Source: Yoonia sp. F2084L | GTDB lineage: Bacteria > Pseudomonadota > Alphaproteobacteria > Rhodobacterales > Rhodobacteraceae | Assembly (NCBI RefSeq): GCF_023015625.1 | Contig: NZ_JALKAH010000001.1 | Location: 372,001 to 436,000 of the forward strand | DNA length: 64,000 bases | Direction of reading: 5' to 3' | Part shown: piece after piece, positions 62,470 through 64,000 of the stretch | Layout: each line of letters opens with the position of its first letter | Position numbering within the stretch: position 1 is the stretch's first letter | Position numbers and translations under genes: made by a program | Notes under the pieces: model-generated | Database searches by the model: none | The model's input: only the letters and a program-made list of their open reading frames with translations | Told to the model about the DNA's origin: nothing

Positions 62470-62702
62470 GGCCTACCGCCCGACTGGTGAAAAAGGACCA
62501 ATCGTTGAACCAAGCTAATAAATATCCGCAGGATTCTGCGCTGCGCGCATCGGTGTTGTCTGATGGTGACGCTAGGCCAAAGTGGTAGGAGGTCTGGAAA
62601 TGAACATTTTTGCCATGTCCGCCACAGTCGGGCCTTACGATGTCACGGCGCAGCCCATTTGTTGCCCAAGTTCTGTGTCAAAACACACAGAAGGGTTAAC
62701 GC

Positions 62703-63230
62703 ATGGGACTTTGGCGAATGGCTGCGCGCAAATACGACATCAACGACTTCAACGCACGCGTGAAGAACATCAAAAGCCCGCGGAACAATTCGTATTACGA
62801 TCCCGACTTGGGCATGCACATCCCCAAGCGCGTCACGCGCGACAAAATCAAAAAGTCCAACGAAGAACCTTCTTTGATGGGCAAGATGCTTGTTTCCATG
62901 ATCGTAGGTGGGCTGGCGTTGATGTTCGCCCAAGTGGTGCGCATCAGGGTCTTTGGTCTGACAAATCCCAGCGATGTGGTTTTCTATCTCGAGATTTTCG
63001 TGACCTTCTGGGCGATGATCATGCTGGCTGCTGTTCTGGACCGGCGCAAGCTGGGCGAACGTTTGGCGCAGATCGTTGGCGTCGCCGTCATGATGACTGC
63101 CGGACACAATATCATTTGGCGCTGGCCCGATCAGATGGCGGTGATTTATACCGAAGCCCACGTCGAACAGGTGATGGAAGCGACCACGCAGCATTCCGTC
63201 GTGTATCGCGGCACCGTCTACGGCCTGTAA
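62703..63230 (+). CDS. Membrane protein between sufB and sufC
   Basis: A 175-residue protein: a polar, basic N-terminus (MGLWRMAARKYDINDFNARVKNIKSPRNN, split) then three membrane segments (about residues 60-78, 88-108 and 120-140). ATG 62703 has AAGGG upstream. I recall a protein of this type between sufB and sufC in Rhodobacteraceae; it is not part of the suf machinery elsewhere and its role is unknown. Its presence inside the operon suggests co-regulation with iron. Confidence 0.82.
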   Translation: MGLWRMAARKYDINDFNARVKNIKSPRNNSYYDPDLGMHIPKRVTRDKIKKSNEEPSLMGKMLVSMIVGGLALMFAQVVRIRVFGLTNPSDVVFYLEIFVTFWAMIMLAAVLDRRKLGERLAQIVGVAVMMTAGHNIIWRWPDQMAVIYTEAHVEQVMEATTQHSVVYRGTVYGL

Positions 63231-63322
63231 CCCCAACCAATCATAGCGGCAATTGCTCCGGCGGACCTATCCGCACGGGGATACTTTGCGTTGTCGCGCG
63301 CACTTATCTTTAGGAGAGTAAT

Positions 63323-64000
63323 ATGCTGGAAATCAAAGGCCTAGAGGTCAAACTTGAAGAAGAAGACAAGCAAATCCTCAAGGGTGTTGATCTGAAGATC
63401 GAGCCCGGTTCGGTACATGCCATTATGGGTCCGAACGGATCGGGTAAGTCGACATTGTCATATGTTTTGTCCGGTAAGGACGGATATGAGGTGACTGCTG
63501 GCTCTGCTCATCTTGAAGGCGCGGACCTGCTTGATATGGAACCAGAGGATCGTGCTGCGAACGGATTATTCCTCGCCTTCCAATATCCGGTAGAGATTCC
63601 CGGCGTCGGCAACATGACCTTTTTGCGCACGGCTGTGAACGCGCAGCGCAAGGCGCGCGGCGAGGAAGAGCTCAGCGCCGGGGACTTCCTGAAAGAGGTG
63701 CGTGCGAAAGCCAAGGACCTGAAGATTGACGCTGATATGCTCAAGCGTCCGGTCAACGTTGGATTCTCAGGCGGTGAGAAAAAGCGCAATGAAATCCTCC
63801 AGATGGCAATGCTGGAGCCCAAGATGTGCATCCTCGACGAGACGGACTCGGGTCTGGACGTTGACGCGATGAAACTGGTGTCAGAGGGGGTGAATGCGCT
63901 GCGCTCCGAAGGACGGTCGTTCCTTGTGATCACGCATTACCAGCGTTTGCTGGACCACATCAAACCTGACGTCGTGCATATCATGGCCGATGGGCGCATT
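63323..64000 (+). CDS. sufC: Fe-S cluster assembly ATPase SufC, 3' end cut off
   Basis: 226 codons from ATG 63323 to the window edge; SufC is normally about 250 residues, so some 25 are missing. AGGAGAG lies at 63312-63318. Walker A GPNGSGKST, the family-specific LAFQYPVEIPGVGNM, the signature FSGGEKKR, and Walker B CILDETDSGLD with the SufC-typical TDSGLD. With SufB and (outside the window) SufD it forms the scaffold complex. The downstream genes are expected to be sufD and sufS. Confidence 0.95.
   Translation, partial: MLEIKGLEVKLEEEDKQILKGVDLKIEPGSVHAIMGPNGSGKSTLSYVLSGKDGYEVTAGSAHLEGADLLDMEPEDRAANGLFLAFQYPVEIPGVGNMTFLRTAVNAQRKARGEEELSAGDFLKEVRAKAKDLKIDADMLKRPVNVGFSGGEKKRNEILQMAMLEPKMCILDETDSGLDVDAMKLVSEGVNALRSEGRSFLVITHYQRLLDHIKPDVVHIMADGRI

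Noticed and set aside
62582..63313. A 243-codon plus-strand frame overlapping the membrane protein between sufB and sufC
   Set aside because: The protein is Arg/His-rich and low in similarity to anything, and out of phase with the membrane protein, which has clear helices. Only its upstream AGGAGG is notable and is listed as a finding.
1..64000. Prophage, integrative element, CRISPR array or restriction system
   Set aside because: I looked for integrase, transposase, methyltransferase, Cas and phage structural proteins and for regularly spaced repeats, and found none. The window reads as conserved core chromosome with two small accessory patches.

Overview
The window is ordinary chromosome from an alphaproteobacterium of the Rhodobacteraceae, most likely the Roseobacter group. 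I infer this from the gene order yceD-rpmF-plsX-fabH-ihfA-merR, a single-cysteine DksA, an IscR without its usual cluster cysteines that starts an iscR-cysteine desulfurase-sufB-(membrane protein)-sufC operon, a TTAGAA-N3-TTCTAA box in front of it, a double-length dCTP deaminase, and moderately GC-rich codon use throughout. The genus cannot be fixed from the sequence alone. I see no prophage, integrase, transposase, CRISPR array or rRNA operon. Coding density is about 90 percent, and only one stretch (7846-8351) exceeds 300 bases without a convincing gene.

Layout. 1-2.3 kb: a truncated secreted protein, a 57-residue lipoprotein, and the end of a minus-strand operon (GNAT acetyltransferase, DUF2927 lipoprotein, 55-residue membrane protein, CoxE-like VWA protein). 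4.2-5.3 kb: a small secreted protein and an unrecognised overlapping two-gene cassette. 5.3-11.4 kb: MoxR ATPase, DksA, FAD monooxygenase, a glycine-rich TbpB-like lipoprotein, exonuclease III, a SRPBCC protein and an A-type Fe-S carrier. 11.5-18.1 kb: dgt, argS, a SPOR protein, nagZ, scpA, scpB and a small basic protein, all on the plus strand. 18.1-20.6 kb: a TetR regulator divergent from a membrane protein, dCTP deaminase and tRNA-Pro(GGG). 20.6-26.5 kb: the yceD-rpmF-plsX-fabH-ihfA-merR cluster, bamE and an Old Yellow Enzyme homologue. 26.5-37.8 kb: msrB, an OlsB-like acyltransferase, an ABC-F protein, a short-chain dehydrogenase, mazG, an M20 hydrolase, two tandem ureohydrolases, a DUF1499 protein, prfA, prmC and a DUF4167 protein ending at a clear terminator. 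37.9-45.2 kb: a tightly overlapping minus-strand operon lptF-lptG-lptD-surA-pdxA-rsmA. 45.3-53.8 kb: pepA, holC, a 31-residue lipoprotein, an aspartic protease, marC, an ABC-F protein, a DMT transporter, an MFS transporter, ndk and a DUF4112 protein. 54-59.2 kb: an orphan accessory-looking gene, a TfoX C-terminal-domain protein, a proline-rich micro-protein, a DEAD-box helicase, a GFA protein, a hypothetical protein and an alpha/beta hydrolase. 59.2 kb to the end: the iron-responsive suf operon, cut off inside sufC.

Functional themes are envelope biogenesis (LptDFG, SurA, BamE, lipoproteins), translation (argS, prfA, prmC, rsmA, rpmF, tRNA-Pro), chromosome and nucleotide maintenance (scpAB, dgt, dcd, mazG, xthA, ihfA, holC, ndk) and Fe-S assembly (suf operon, ErpA-like carrier). 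I did not find a clearly new multi-gene system. The best leads are the RNA structures and internal iron-box-like palindrome of the suf operon, the tandem ureohydrolase pair, a dispersed intergenic repeat present three times, the two-gene cassette at 4669-5261 and the orphan gene at 54001-54516. Several small genes (57, 55, 39 and 31 residues) are easily missed.
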